From Pseudomonas sp. GM41(2012) (lineage in GTDB: Bacteria > Pseudomonadota > Gammaproteobacteria > Pseudomonadales > Pseudomonadaceae), in contig NZ_AKJN02000006.1 of NCBI RefSeq assembly GCF_000282315.2, positions 992,001-1,056,000 of the forward strand: a DNA stretch of 64,000 bases, given 5' to 3'. The notes under the pieces were generated by a model. That model was not told where the DNA came from, did not search any database, and worked only from the letters and a program-made list of their open reading frames with translations. Numbering within the stretch: position 1 is the stretch's first letter; each line of letters begins with the position of its first letter. A program made the position numbers and the translations under genes. Below are positions 52,981 through 62,527 of this stretch, one piece after another.

Positions 52981-53948
52981 CGCAGCACCTCCGGACGCTC
53001 GACATCGACCCAGACAAATTTATGCGGGTCGAGACGGGTTTCCTGGTCCAGACGATAGGCAACCAATTTGCCGTAAAGCACCGCGCTGTAGTCCAGACAG
53101 GCCAGGTTCGGCCGGATCGGCACCGGTTTGCCGCTACGCCAGTAGTGGCCCACGAACAACAAAGGCTCATCGACGCCATAGCGCAGCAAGGTGTTTTTTT
53201 CAGTGGACGACAGCGGCGTCCGGGCCACGGGTTCGGGCAAGGCGTCGGGCTGGAACACGATGTCTCCGTAGGTTTGCGGGTCGTCTTCCCAGAACTTGGT
53301 GCGGAAGAACGAACGCGTCAGGCCATCGCCACTGGTCATTGTCAGACCATGAGGCAAGCGCATGTCAGTGCCGCGCAGCAGGCGGTCGAACACGGTGCAG
53401 GCGAAACTGCCCGGTACGGCCGAGGCCTGGAGGAAATGTTCATCGACACAACCGTTGGGGAATAGCGCGCGCAAGGGTTCGATCAGCCCCGCATCCCAGC
53501 AGGCATGCACCACCCGGAAACGCCCGGCATCGACGAACAATGGCATCTCATAGAACCATTGCAGGAAGTCATGCCAGTCAGTCGGATGGTCTTCGAATTG
53601 GGTCAGGGTTTCGTTCAGCAAACGCGCATGGCGCGGGGTGTGTTCACGCACGAACTGCTTGCCGCTGCCCGGAGGCGCCGGTGTGCTCCAGCCGAGGGCG
53701 TTGAATTCATGGTTACCCATGATGCACAGCGCCTGACCGGCTTCGACCATGTCGTGAACGATGTGCAGCGCTTCGCGAATCCGCGGGCCGCGGTCGATGA
53801 TGTCGCCGACGAACACTGCCATGCGCGACGGATGCCGCCAGACGCCAGCGTGTTTTTGATAACCGAGCCGGTCGAGCAAGTGCTCAAGGGTCAGAGCGCA
53901 ACCGTGCACGTCACCGATCAGGTCGTAGCTTCGCGCGGGATCGAGCAT
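52977..53948 (-). CDS. Metallophosphoesterase (Ser/Thr phosphatase/ApaH-like)
   Basis: A 323-residue cytosolic phosphoesterase with the metal motifs in order: YDLIGDVHGCALTLEHLLDR, FVGDIIDRGPRIREALHIV, IMGNHEFNALGWS, then VVHACWDAGL and LLFVGHYWRSG. The family hydrolyses phosphoproteins or dinucleoside polyphosphates; this subtype is uncharacterised. The ATG lies at the last base of the nadK stop region (one-base overlap) and the 3' end overlaps the rhomboid start. Confidence 0.85.
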   Translation of the reverse strand: MLDPARSYDLIGDVHGCALTLEHLLDRLGYQKHAGVWRHPSRMAVFVGDIIDRGPRIREALHIVHDMVEAGQALCIMGNHEFNALGWSTPAPPGSGKQFVREHTPRHARLLNETLTQFEDHPTDWHDFLQWFYEMPLFVDAGRFRVVHACWDAGLIEPLRALFPNGCVDEHFLQASAVPGSFACTVFDRLLRGTDMRLPHGLTMTSGDGLTRSFFRTKFWEDDPQTYGDIVFQPDALPEPVARTPLSSTEKNTLLRYGVDEPLLFVGHYWRSGKPVPIRPNLACLDYSAVLYGKLVAYRLDQETRLDPHKFVWVDVERPEVLR

Positions 53949-54838
53949 CAGTCGCCTCCACCACCCAACTTGCTGCCCCAGCCGAGTTTGGTCCGGCAGA
54001 CTTCATAATAGTTGTGGTCCAGTGGGTGAATCAGCCGCAGCTTCTGGGCCTTCTTGCTGATGGTGATGGTGTCACCCGGCGCGCAGGTGAAATGGTTCTG
54101 CCCGTCACAGGAGACTTGCGGGTAAATCTGCATATCTTTGGACACGACGATTTTAAGCTCACTGTTGCCATCGACCACAATCGGCCTGCCCGACAAGGTA
54201 TGGGGGTACATCGGCACAATCACAATAGCGTCGAGCTTGGGATGCATGATCGGCCCGCCCGCCGACAGCGCGTAGGCGGTCGAACCGGTCGGCGTGGCGA
54301 CGATCAGGCCGTCGGCCTTCTGGCTGCAGACGAACTGGCCGTCGATGTACAACTCGAACTCGATCATCCGCGTTGACTTGCCGGGGTGCAGCACCACGTC
54401 GTTCAGCGCATCGCCCTGACCGATGGCCTCGGCGTGACGACGAACTTCGGCTTGCAACAGGAAGCGGTTCTCCACCAGATAGTGGCCGTCGAGCACTTCG
54501 GCGACTTTGACTTCCAGCTCATCGGGGCGAATATCGGTCAGGAAGCCCAGGCTGCCACGGTTGATGCCGAGCACCGGAATATTGTGCCGGGCCAGCGCGC
54601 GAGCGGCGCCCAACAGGCTGCCGTCACCACCGACCACAATCACCATGTCACATACTTCGCCGAGCATCTTGCGCGACGAGGTTTGCAAGCCATGACCCGG
54701 CAAGACTTCAGCGATGGTGTCTTCGAGGATCACGTGCAGGTGACGATCGAGCAGAAACCGTTTCAGTCGGCGGACGGTATCCAGCACCTGAGAACTGCCC
54801 AGGCGACCGATGATGCCGATATTACGAAATTGCTCCAT
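53948..54838 (-). CDS. nadK: NAD kinase
   Basis: Phosphorylates NAD to NADP with ATP in the cytosol, the only route to NADP. The 296-residue product has the GGDGS motif at residues 70-74 (Asp72 catalytic) within VVGGDGSLLGAARA, the conserved LNDVVLHPG and the ATPTGSTAYALSAGGPIMHP segment. It matches the usual length. It begins the minus-strand run nadK-metallophosphatase-rhomboid-DUF1315-DUF2797-pepN. Confidence 0.95.
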   Translation of the reverse strand: MEQFRNIGIIGRLGSSQVLDTVRRLKRFLLDRHLHVILEDTIAEVLPGHGLQTSSRKMLGEVCDMVIVVGGDGSLLGAARALARHNIPVLGINRGSLGFLTDIRPDELEVKVAEVLDGHYLVENRFLLQAEVRRHAEAIGQGDALNDVVLHPGKSTRMIEFELYIDGQFVCSQKADGLIVATPTGSTAYALSAGGPIMHPKLDAIVIVPMYPHTLSGRPIVVDGNSELKIVVSKDMQIYPQVSCDGQNHFTCAPGDTITISKKAQKLRLIHPLDHNYYEVCRTKLGWGSKLGGGGD

Positions 54839-54945
54839 GAGGTTCCTGCGCGGCGGCGAAAAACACGATTATGGGCGAAAGCGCAGGATAGACAAAATCC
54901 TTTCAGCCACAACGGTGTACTCACGATTGAGGCTATGCTCGCAAG

Positions 54946-55896
54946 ATGATCCTATTTCCCGATTTGCTGCAGTTACCCCACCAGTTGCGCCACCCCGAAG
55001 TGCGCGACCTGGCGTGGGTTATCCTCGCGCCGCCGATGCTCGGCGTCACGGCGTGGCCGCAGCGTCATCCGCTGACCGGCAGTGACTGGGTGCAGGCACC
55101 GGAACGGCTCGAATTGTGGTTGCGGCAATTGGATCGTGACAGTTATGACTTGCTGCACTGGCTGGCGCAGGCCCGAACCCGGCGATTGGGCTTGTACTAC
55201 GAACGCCTCTGGCAATACGCCGTGCGGCACGCGCCGGGTATCGACCTGATTGCCGCCAACATGCCGATCCGCCGCGAAGGCCACACGCTGGGCGAGTTGG
55301 ACATGCTGCTGCGTGATCGTGACGGCGTGCATCATCTGGAACTGGCGATCAAACTTTACCTTGGCCCGCAAAATGGCAACGGACACGACACGGCGCAGTG
55401 GCTCGGCCCCGGTTGCCACGATCGGCTGGACCGCAAACTGGCCCATCTGACGCAGCATCAATTACCGATTTCGGCGCGCCCGGAAAGCCGCGAAGTATTG
55501 GCGGCGCTGGATATCCAGCAGTTCAGTGCACATTTGTGGCTGGGCGGCTATTTGCTGTATCCGTGGCCGGGACCGGCCGAGCCACCGAATGGCGCACATC
55601 CCCAGCATTTACGTGGTAGCTGGCTGCACCAGAAGGACTGGGCAGACTTTGTCGTGCAACGCCCATTCGGTCGCTGGCAACCCCTGCCCCGCCATGCCTG
55701 GCTGGCGCCGGCGCACTATCCGGTGGAGCATACCTGGAGCACTGAACAGCTGAATGCCTGGCTCAGCGATCTGGAGCCAACGGCCCCGGCGCAGTTGCTG
55801 GTGCGACTCACAGAAAACGCCCAGGGCGATTGGGAAGAAGCCGAGCGGCTGTTTCTGGTGGCGGATCTTTGGCCTAACGTTCCTGGCAGTGGCTGA
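54946..55896 (+). CDS. DUF1853 family protein
   Basis: A 316-residue cytosolic protein of the DUF1853 family, here without signal or membrane segments. Conserved parts include [40 protein letters not shown] and [13 protein letters not shown], which resemble the metal/nucleic-acid core of a PD-(D/E)xK fold (E...GELD...ELAIK). That suggests a nuclease-like activity, which is an inference; no function is known for the family. It is divergent from nadK. Confidence 0.82.
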   Translation: MILFPDLLQLPHQLRHPEVRDLAWVILAPPMLGVTAWPQRHPLTGSDWVQAPERLELWLRQLDRDSYDLLHWLAQARTRRLGLYYERLWQYAVRHAPGIDLIAANMPIRREGHTLGELDMLLRDRDGVHHLELAIKLYLGPQNGNGHDTAQWLGPGCHDRLDRKLAHLTQHQLPISARPESREVLAALDIQQFSAHLWLGGYLLYPWPGPAEPPNGAHPQHLRGSWLHQKDWADFVVQRPFGRWQPLPRHAWLAPAHYPVEHTWSTEQLNAWLSDLEPTAPAQLLVRLTENAQGDWEEAERLFLVADLWPNVPGSG

Positions 55897-55918
55897 GTTT
55901 AGTGGGTGTCTGGGCCGG

Positions 55919-56016
55919 CCTCATCGCGGGCAAGCCTTGCTCCTACAGGATTTGTGTCGATCACGAATTTTGCGAACGACACAAATCCTGTAGGAGCAAG
56001 GCTTGCCCGCGATGGG
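55919..56016. repeat. REP doublet with long perfect arms
   Basis: CATCGCGGGCAAGCCTTGCT... to GTGTCG (55922-55959) is repeated exactly in reverse complement at 55977-56014: arms of about 38 nt around 17 nt. It lies between the convergent DUF1853 and arsB-type genes, where it could act as a two-way transcription barrier. Confidence 0.92.
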
Positions 56017-56027
56017 GCCAACTCGAT

Positions 56028-57311
56028 TTAAATGGATAACCGCAACGCCAAAGCCGCCAACGTCACCAGCAAAACAGGCGCCGTCAGCACAATCCCGACC
56101 TTGAAGTAATACCCCCAGCCGATCCGGATGCTCTTGCGCTCCAGCACATGCAACCACAGCAGCGTCGCCAGACTGCCGATCGGCGTAATCTTCGGCCCCA
56201 GGTCGCTGCCAATGACGTTGGCGTAGATCATCGCCTCCTTCACCACCCCGGTCGCCTGGCTGGCATCGATCGACAGCAAACCGATCAGCACCGTCGGCAG
56301 ATTGTTCATCATCGACGACAGCAGCGCCGTCAGAACGCCGGTGCCCATGGCCGCGCCCCACACGCCGTAGCCGGCAAAACCATCCAGCCATCCGGCCAGA
56401 TACCCCGTGAGCCCCGCGTTACGCAGGCCATACACCACCAGGTACATGCCCAGCGAGAAAATCACGATATGCCAGGGCGCTTCTTTAATGACTTTGCGCG
56501 TGGAAATCTTGTGACCACGGGCGGCAATGGCCAGCAGCAACGCCGCGCACACCGCAGAAATGGCACTGATCGGAATTCCCAGCGGTTCCAGCGCGAAGCA
56601 GCCGAGCAGCAGAATCACCAACACGGCCCAACCGGCATAAAACGTGGCATGGTCGTGGATCGCAGAAGCCGGATGCGCCAGTTGCTCGGGGTCGTAGTCC
56701 TTGGGAATGTCACGACGGAAAAACCACATCAGCATCGCCAGGGTCGCCGTGACACTCACCAGGTTGACCGGGATCATCACCGCCGCGTAACGGTTGAAAC
56801 TGATATGGAAGAAGTCCGCGGAAACGATGTTCACCAGGTTCGACACAACCAACGGCAAACTCGCCGTATCCGCGATGAAACCAGCGCCCATGACGAACGC
56901 CAGGGTCGCCGCCGGGGAAAAGCGCAACGCCAGCAGCATGGAAATTACGATGGGTGTGAGAATCAGCGCTGCCCCGTCGTTGGCGAACAACGCCGACACC
57001 AACGCACCAAGCAGCACCATATAAGCAAACAGCTTGCGTCCGCTGCCCCGCCCCCAACGGGCCACATGCAACGCCGCCCAGGCAAAGAACCCCGCCTCGT
57101 CCAGCAGCAGACTGATGACTATCAGCGCGACAAAGGTCCCGGTGGCGTTCCAGATAATCTGCCACACCAGCGGGATGTCACTGAGGTGTACTACCCCGAA
57201 AATCAGCGCAAGGACCGCACCGAATACCGCACTCCAGCCAACGCCAAGGCCTTTTGGCTGCCAGATCACCAAGGTGATGGTCAGCAGGAAAATCAACGAT
57301 GCGATCAGCAT
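56028..57311 (-). CDS. arsB: ArsB-type arsenite/anion transporter
   Basis: A 427-residue, roughly 11-span transporter of the ArsB/NhaD (IT) superfamily: [60 protein letters not shown] and [11 protein letters not shown], the last two being the paired re-entrant motifs. ArsB exports arsenite or antimonite. However, there is no arsR, arsC or arsH next to it, so it may be a constitutive or otherwise controlled ArsB-like exporter. It ends against the REP doublet. Confidence 0.8.
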   Translation of the reverse strand: MLIASLIFLLTITLVIWQPKGLGVGWSAVFGAVLALIFGVVHLSDIPLVWQIIWNATGTFVALIVISLLLDEAGFFAWAALHVARWGRGSGRKLFAYMVLLGALVSALFANDGAALILTPIVISMLLALRFSPAATLAFVMGAGFIADTASLPLVVSNLVNIVSADFFHISFNRYAAVMIPVNLVSVTATLAMLMWFFRRDIPKDYDPEQLAHPASAIHDHATFYAGWAVLVILLLGCFALEPLGIPISAISAVCAALLLAIAARGHKISTRKVIKEAPWHIVIFSLGMYLVVYGLRNAGLTGYLAGWLDGFAGYGVWGAAMGTGVLTALLSSMMNNLPTVLIGLLSIDASQATGVVKEAMIYANVIGSDLGPKITPIGSLATLLWLHVLERKSIRIGWGYYFKVGIVLTAPVLLVTLAALALRLSI

Positions 57312-57436
57312 GCAGTGCAGCCTTGTCGGAAAACAAACCGCGATTCAGCCGCAATGCACGAGCGGAGTAAAGCCCAAACTAGCTCCCCTGCTCCTAAACG
57401 CATCGGGGGACAGGTCGGTGTGCCATACCGAACCCT

Positions 57437-57461
57437 TGTAGGAGCAAAGCTTGCTCCTACA
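57437..57461. repeat. Short REP-like palindrome
   Basis: TGTAGGAGCAAAGCTTGCTCCTACA is an almost perfect 25-nt palindrome, a collapsed REP pair without the spacer. It lies just beyond the FMN reductase stop and could act as a terminator-like stem. Confidence 0.8.
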
Positions 57462-57470
57462 CAGGAGTTG

Positions 57471-58031
57471 TCACTCCTTCTTATGTTGTTCGACCCAAAG
57501 ACCATAAGCATTGATGAATTTTTGCAAAAACGGTTTGAGCGACTCGGACAGGTTACCCGCCTCGTCGAACGCTGAACCGGCACCGCTCAGATAGGCTTCC
57601 GGTTGCTGCATGCACGGCACATCCAGAAACACCATGGACTGGCGCAGGTGATGGTTAGCGCCAAAACCGCCGATAGCGCCCGGCGAAGCACTGATCACCG
57701 CGCCAGGTTTTCCACTCCAGACACTCTTGCCATAGGGACGTGAACCCACATCGATCGCATTCTTCATCGGCGCAGGCACCGAACGGTTGTATTCGGGGGT
57801 CACGAACAGCACCGCGTCGGATGAGCTCACTTGTTCCCGGAAAGTGCTGTAGGCTGCCGGCGGTGAAGCACCATCGATGTCCTCGTTGTAGAGCGGCAGA
57901 TCGCCGATTTCGACGATAACCAGTTTGAGATTGGCAGGCGCCAGCTTGGCCAGGGCCAGCGCCACCTTGCGATTGATCGATTCCTTTCTCAAGCTGCCGA
58001 CCAGTACAGCGATCGTATAGACGTTGCTCAT
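57471..58031 (-). CDS. NADPH-dependent FMN reductase (ChrR/NQO-like flavodoxin fold)
   Basis: A 186-residue flavoprotein with the FMN phosphate-binding loop GSLRKESINRKVA, the VTPEYNRSVPAPMKNAIDVG segment and the GAIGGFGANHHLRQSMVFLD region of the family that reduces quinones, FMN or chromate with NAD(P)H. The C-terminus is soluble with no membrane segment. It may protect against oxidative stress. It is close to the arsB-type gene, but it is shorter than ArsH and lacks the extended N-terminus. The operon link is uncertain (160 bases apart). Confidence 0.88.
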   Translation of the reverse strand: MSNVYTIAVLVGSLRKESINRKVALALAKLAPANLKLVIVEIGDLPLYNEDIDGASPPAAYSTFREQVSSSDAVLFVTPEYNRSVPAPMKNAIDVGSRPYGKSVWSGKPGAVISASPGAIGGFGANHHLRQSMVFLDVPCMQQPEAYLSGAGSAFDEAGNLSESLKPFLQKFINAYGLWVEQHKKE

Positions 58032-58207
58032 GGAAGATTCTCGACTGTCCGATGGAAAGAGCTTGTAGTTATAGATGACGATTCAACCCGTGGGCGACTG
58101 AAAAACGCCGCCCCTGACTATTTTTTTCCTGTAGGAAAACTTACCTCGCCCAACCACGGTCTACAGAGCCGCAAATTGAGTGATTTATCCCCAGAGGTTC
58201 TAAGCAG

Positions 58208-58468
58208 ATGGCAGCAGTACTCGTCGGTCAGTTCCATGCAAGAGACGCGGAAGGCCGCGTTTATTCCGTGCATGAGTTCCAGGAATCCACCCCGTCGGCA
58301 GACGGTCTCACTGGCTCGGTGCCTGTCACCACCTACAAATTGGCCATTGGCGATCGCGTCAAAAAGCTCGATGACAACCAATTTCTGCTGGTTCAATCGG
58401 ACGTGACCATCGTGCGCGAGCCCGACACCTATGTCGGCAGCCGGCCGGAAACTACCATCGCCTCATAA
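58208..58468 (+). CDS. Conserved hypothetical protein (86 aa)
   Basis: MAAVLVGQFHARDAEGRVYS... is a small beta-rich protein with FQESTPSADG, VTTYKLAIGDRVKKLDDNQF and LLVQSDVTIVREPDTY. No signal peptide. It resembles short Pseudomonas proteins of unknown function; I know no domain name. It is followed by the LysR-type gene on the same strand. Confidence 0.7.
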   Translation: MAAVLVGQFHARDAEGRVYSVHEFQESTPSADGLTGSVPVTTYKLAIGDRVKKLDDNQFLLVQSDVTIVREPDTYVGSRPETTIAS

Positions 58469-58556
58469 CCCCGTGTTATGAGCAGAAGTCATATGCGCGC
58501 ACTTGAGTTAGGATTCAGCCACTGACTCCCTCACCTGCTGAATATGGACTTCACGC

Positions 58557-59450
58557 ATGCGTTTACGTCATATCGAAGTGATCCAGGCGCTCCTGCAGAC
58601 CGGTCACCTGGGCACCGCCGCCGAATGGCTGCAGTTGCCTGTGGCCGAAGTCGAAGGAATTCTGCGCGACGCCGAGGATCAGTTGGGTTTCATGCTGTTT
58701 TCCAGCGTGCGTGGACGCTTGCAGGCCACGCGCGAGGCGCGGGAGTTGCAGGCCCAGATCGCCCACGTCTATGAAGCGCTCGAGCCGGTTCAGCGGCTGG
58801 CCAACAGCCTCAAGCAATATCAGGCTCCGCCCTTGCGAATTGTCTGCACACCGCCCCTGGCACAGCAGCTATTGCCACAGAGCATTGCCGCCCTGCGCCG
58901 ACGCCTTCCTGACGCGCCTTGCACCCTTCTGAGTCAACCTACCCGCGAGATCGTCAGAAACCTGCTGCTGCGTGAAAGCGATCTGGGCCTGAGCCTGCAT
59001 GACCCCGATCACGCCGACATTCATTGCCAGGTGATCGCCCAAGGCAAACTTCAGCTGCTGGCACCCCACGGCTGGTTGCAACCCAAACAAAAGTACATCT
59101 CTCTGCAGGACCTGGCCGGCCAATCGATGGTGGGTCTGGAAGGTCATGATCCGCTGAGCCCGGCGCTGGAAAACAAGCTGCATGCCCTGCGCCCTGCCCC
59201 GGTCATTCAAACCCGGGTACAGACTCACCAGATGATGCGCAGCATGGTCGAGGCCGGCGAAGGCCTGGCCATCGTCGACCCTTTCACCGCCCTCGGGGCG
59301 AAATCGGCCGGGCTGGATGCGTGCCCGCTGGCGCCGGCCGTGCCGATCAGCCTGTATGCCTTGACCCTCAAGAATGGCGAGCCATCGCCAGCGATTCAGG
59401 CATTGCTGGGCATCATCACGGAACAAGCCGTGGCGATGTTGGCGAACTAA
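58557..59450 (+). CDS. LysR-family transcriptional regulator
   Basis: A 297-residue protein with an N-terminal winged HTH (MRLRHIEVIQALLQTGHLGT then AAEWLQLPVAEVEGILRDAE and LGFMLFSSVRGRLQATREAR) and a periplasmic-binding-like effector domain (LRIVCTPPLAQQLLPQSIAA; LLRESDLGLSLHD; MVEAGEGLAIVDPFTALGAK). The HTH departs from the usual LysR pattern (LP instead of SQ-PS at the recognition helix), but the second half is typical. The target is unknown. Its last 35 bases overlap the convergent GNAT gene. Confidence 0.83.
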   Translation: MRLRHIEVIQALLQTGHLGTAAEWLQLPVAEVEGILRDAEDQLGFMLFSSVRGRLQATREARELQAQIAHVYEALEPVQRLANSLKQYQAPPLRIVCTPPLAQQLLPQSIAALRRRLPDAPCTLLSQPTREIVRNLLLRESDLGLSLHDPDHADIHCQVIAQGKLQLLAPHGWLQPKQKYISLQDLAGQSMVGLEGHDPLSPALENKLHALRPAPVIQTRVQTHQMMRSMVEAGEGLAIVDPFTALGAKSAGLDACPLAPAVPISLYALTLKNGEPSPAIQALLGIITEQAVAMLAN

Positions 59451-60030
59451 CCGGGGTTTCCAGCGGATTATCGAACAATCGATACCAGAACAGCGCCACT
59501 TCGGCGGTGTTCGGATCGATCCCGCGATAGCGCAGATGATCGATTCCGCCCAAGACGTAACCGCGGCGCTCATAGAGCCGACAGGCCCCCAGGTTGTTGT
59601 TCTGGGTTTCGAGCATGATGCCCGGCAGTTTCTTTTTGCGACTCCAGAACTGCGCCACATCCAGCAACGCCTTGGCCACACCATGACGGCGCGCCGGCGC
59701 ATGCACCGCCAACTCGTCGATATGGGCAAAGCCGTTCCAGTTGGTGCTGACCACCAGGTGACCCACGGGCTCATCATCGAGATAAGCCATGAAGATCGCG
59801 CTGTCAGCGGCATCGCGGAAACTGCTGAACTCCTCGGGATCGATGCCGTAGCACTTTCGATAGGGCGTGATCGGCGTCACCGGCCACTGCTCCACCGGTT
59901 TACCGATTTCGGCGGCACCGTAGGCCGCGACTTCAAAACTGAAATCACTGCCCCAGATGTAGGCTGCAAAACCATCGTCGGCAACGCGCACCGACAGCCC
60001 TGGGTATTTCGGATTCATGATCGGTTGCAT
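59416..60030 (-). CDS. GNAT family N-acetyltransferase
   Basis: A 204-residue acetyltransferase. The acetyl-CoA-binding motif A lies in DELAVHAPARRHGVAKALLD (R/Q-x-x-G-x-A), preceded by YLDDEPVGHLVVSTNWNGFA, and motif B in IMLETQNNNLGACRLYERRG. An extra N-terminal block (MQPIMNPKYPGLSVRVADDG) is typical of a pseudomonad subfamily. The substrate is unknown. Start is uncertain: ATG at 60030 has AGGA 11 nt upstream; ATG at 60048 would overlap the ldcA stop (ATGA) but has no spacing. It is probably co-transcribed with ldcA. Confidence 0.83.
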   Translation of the reverse strand: MQPIMNPKYPGLSVRVADDGFAAYIWGSDFSFEVAAYGAAEIGKPVEQWPVTPITPYRKCYGIDPEEFSSFRDAADSAIFMAYLDDEPVGHLVVSTNWNGFAHIDELAVHAPARRHGVAKALLDVAQFWSRKKKLPGIMLETQNNNLGACRLYERRGYVLGGIDHLRYRGIDPNTAEVALFWYRLFDNPLETPVSSPTSPRLVP

Positions 60031-60044
60031 ACTGGGAAAGGTCC

Positions 60045-62300
60045 TCATTCCTTGATGCAATCAACGGTGTAATGCCGTCCATTGCCCTCGTCTTCGTGTT
60101 GCAATCCGTGTACATCAGCGATAAACCCGGGGAAGCTGCTGTCGAACGTACGGGCAAATGCCAGGTAGTCGATGATCGAGCGTGTCGACTCGGTAAAACG
60201 CTCGCCCGGCATGATCAACGGGATGCCCGGCGGATACGGCACCAGCATGACAGCGGCGATCCGCCCGTCCAGAGCATCGATCGACACCGCTTCCACCTCG
60301 CCACGCACTAATTGATCATAGGCGTCAGACGGCTTCATCGCGACTTCCGGCAGCACGGTGTACATGCGTTTCAGGTGTTTGGCCGTGGCATTGCTGCGAT
60401 AGCAGGCGTGCAGTTGATCGCACAGATCGCGCAACCCCATGCCCTGATAGCGCGTGACATTCTCTTGTGCCACGCACGGCAGGCACGTCACGAGGCTGAC
60501 ATTGGCATCGTAGCTGCGCTTGAACTCCAGCAACTCGGTCAGCAGCGTGCTCCATTTACCCTTGGTGATGCCCATGGAGAACAGCACCAGGAACGAATAC
60601 AGCCCGGTCTTTTCAACGACCAACCCACGTTCCCAAAGGAATTTGCTGACCACCGCCGCCGGAATCCCGCGCTGGCTAAGGGCGCCGCCTGCCGTCAGGC
60701 CCGGCATCACCAACGTGACCTTGATCGGATCAAGCAGCACGTAGTCGTCGGTCACGCCGCCAAAGCCGTGCCAGTCGGCGTCGGGTTGCAGCAGCCAGTC
60801 GTCGGTGATCACGCGGTCGATGCCTTCCACCGACGGCGGCTGCCAGATGGAAAACCACCAATCGTCAGCGGCGATGTGCTGACGCAAATTGGCCAGCGCC
60901 CGGCGGAAACTCAGCGCTTCGTCGAACATTTCCTGCAACAGCGATCGCCCGGCCGGGCCTTCCATCATGGCCGACGCCACATCCAGCGAAGCGATGATGC
61001 TGTACTGCGGCGAGGTCGAGATGTGCATCATGAATGCTTCATTGAAGCGATCCCGATCCAGCTGCCGCGCGCCGCCGTCCTGGACGTGAATCATCGACGC
61101 CTGGCTGAACGCCGCCAGCAGTTTGTGGGTGGAATGGGTGGTGAACACCAGCGGGCCACCTTCACTGCGGGAAGTGCCCATGCCGTAACGTCCGGCGAAG
61201 AACTCGTGAAACGCCGCGTAGGCGTACCAGGCTTCATCGAAGTGCAAAACCTCGACGCTATTGCCCAGTTGCTGCTTGATCAGCTCAGCGTTGTAGCAGA
61301 GGCCGTCGTACGTCGAATTGGTCACCACCGCCAACTTGACCTTGGGCGCCCGGCCCTTGGTCAGCGGGCTGGCGTCGATCTTGGCCTGAATCGATTCGCG
61401 ACTGAATTCGCTCAATGGAATCGGGCCGATGATCCCCAGCTCATTGCGCTCCGGGCACAGGTATAGCGGAATGGCGCCGGTCATGATGATCGAGTGCAAT
61501 ATCGACTTGTGGCAGTTGCGATCCACCAACACCAAGTCATCGCGAGCGACCATCGAATGCCAGACGATTTTGTTGGCGGTCGAGGTGCCATTGATCACAA
61601 AGAAAGTGTGATCGGCGCCGAAATTGCGGGCAGCACGGGCCTCGGCTTCTGCCAGCGGACCGGTGTGGTCGAGCAAAGAACCGAGTTCCGGCACCGACAC
61701 CGATAAATCGGATCGCAGGGTATTTTCCCCGAAGAACTGGTGAAACGCCTGACCCACCGGGCTCTTGTGGTACGCCACACCGCCGCCATGGCCGGGCGTG
61801 TGCCAGGAATAATTGGAGTCGGCCGTGTGCTGCACCAGCGCTTTGAAAAACGGCGGCAGCAGACCATCCAGATATTTGCGTGCCGCTCGAGCGACCTGCC
61901 TGGCCAGAAAAGGCACGGTGTCTTCGAACAGATAAAGAATCCCGCGCAGCTGATTGAGTTCGGCCATGGCGTCGGCCGGGGCGTTCTCCAGGGTCACCTG
62001 CTCACCCAGCGCGAATATCGGCAAGTCGGGCGCACGGACCCGCGCCAGGCCAATCAGCTCGGCCATGTTGTGCAATAGATGAGAGTGAGTGCTGGCGTCT
62101 TCGGCCGCAATCAACATGCAGGAAAGACCGTGATGGGTCGAAGCGACCAGACGCCCTTCGGTGTAATCCACCGCCGAGACAATGCTAAAGCCTTCCTGCT
62201 CCAGCTCCCGGGCGATGCCACGCACGCGATCACCGGCGACGGTGTCGGCCTTGATGTCGCGATGGACGATCAGGACCGGGAATTTCAAATCTTTATACAT
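60045..62300 (-). CDS. ldcA: Lysine/arginine/ornithine decarboxylase, LdcA-type
   Basis: A PLP-dependent decarboxylase (fold type I, wing domain) that releases CO2 from a basic amino acid, here probably lysine to cadaverine. The 751-residue product has the N-terminal response-regulator-like wing domain, the active-site Lys in FTTHSTHKLLAAFSQ, the PLP-binding FDEAWYAYAAFHEFFAGR and the C-terminal PPGIPLIMPGERF. I name it LdcA because its neighbours are dnaQ and rnhA as in P. aeruginosa, where this gene was shown to be lysine-specific and part of the arginine-responsive regulon. Arginine is the alternative substrate. Confidence 0.85.
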   Translation of the reverse strand: MYKDLKFPVLIVHRDIKADTVAGDRVRGIARELEQEGFSIVSAVDYTEGRLVASTHHGLSCMLIAAEDASTHSHLLHNMAELIGLARVRAPDLPIFALGEQVTLENAPADAMAELNQLRGILYLFEDTVPFLARQVARAARKYLDGLLPPFFKALVQHTADSNYSWHTPGHGGGVAYHKSPVGQAFHQFFGENTLRSDLSVSVPELGSLLDHTGPLAEAEARAARNFGADHTFFVINGTSTANKIVWHSMVARDDLVLVDRNCHKSILHSIIMTGAIPLYLCPERNELGIIGPIPLSEFSRESIQAKIDASPLTKGRAPKVKLAVVTNSTYDGLCYNAELIKQQLGNSVEVLHFDEAWYAYAAFHEFFAGRYGMGTSRSEGGPLVFTTHSTHKLLAAFSQASMIHVQDGGARQLDRDRFNEAFMMHISTSPQYSIIASLDVASAMMEGPAGRSLLQEMFDEALSFRRALANLRQHIAADDWWFSIWQPPSVEGIDRVITDDWLLQPDADWHGFGGVTDDYVLLDPIKVTLVMPGLTAGGALSQRGIPAAVVSKFLWERGLVVEKTGLYSFLVLFSMGITKGKWSTLLTELLEFKRSYDANVSLVTCLPCVAQENVTRYQGMGLRDLCDQLHACYRSNATAKHLKRMYTVLPEVAMKPSDAYDQLVRGEVEAVSIDALDGRIAAVMLVPYPPGIPLIMPGERFTESTRSIIDYLAFARTFDSSFPGFIADVHGLQHEDEGNGRHYTVDCIKE

Positions 62301-62426
62301 GGGGCTCAGTGTCCTGAGGCGGCAGACCGTGGTCCGCCAATCACCTCAGGGTAGAGGGTTCGAGCGCATGTGGCGAGTGTGATGCACTGAAATGGGTCAT
62401 CGGGCGCGTTACGCTTGATCAAGATC

Positions 62427-62518
62427 AAAAGATCGCAGCCTCGTTTCACTCGACAGCTCCTACAACGGAATGCATAACCCTGTAGGAGCTGTCGAGTGAA
62501 ACGAGGCTGCGATCTTTT
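62427..62518. repeat. REP doublet of a second family
   Basis: AAAAGATCGCAGCCTCGTTT ... AGCTCCTACA and its inverse, about 40 nt arms, separated by about 15 nt. The sequence family (GATCGCAGCCTCGTT.CACTC) differs from the GCGAGCAGGC REPs and recurs at 63385-63484. It lies in the gap between dnaQ and ldcA. Confidence 0.88.
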
Positions 62519-62527
62519 CCCGAAGCG

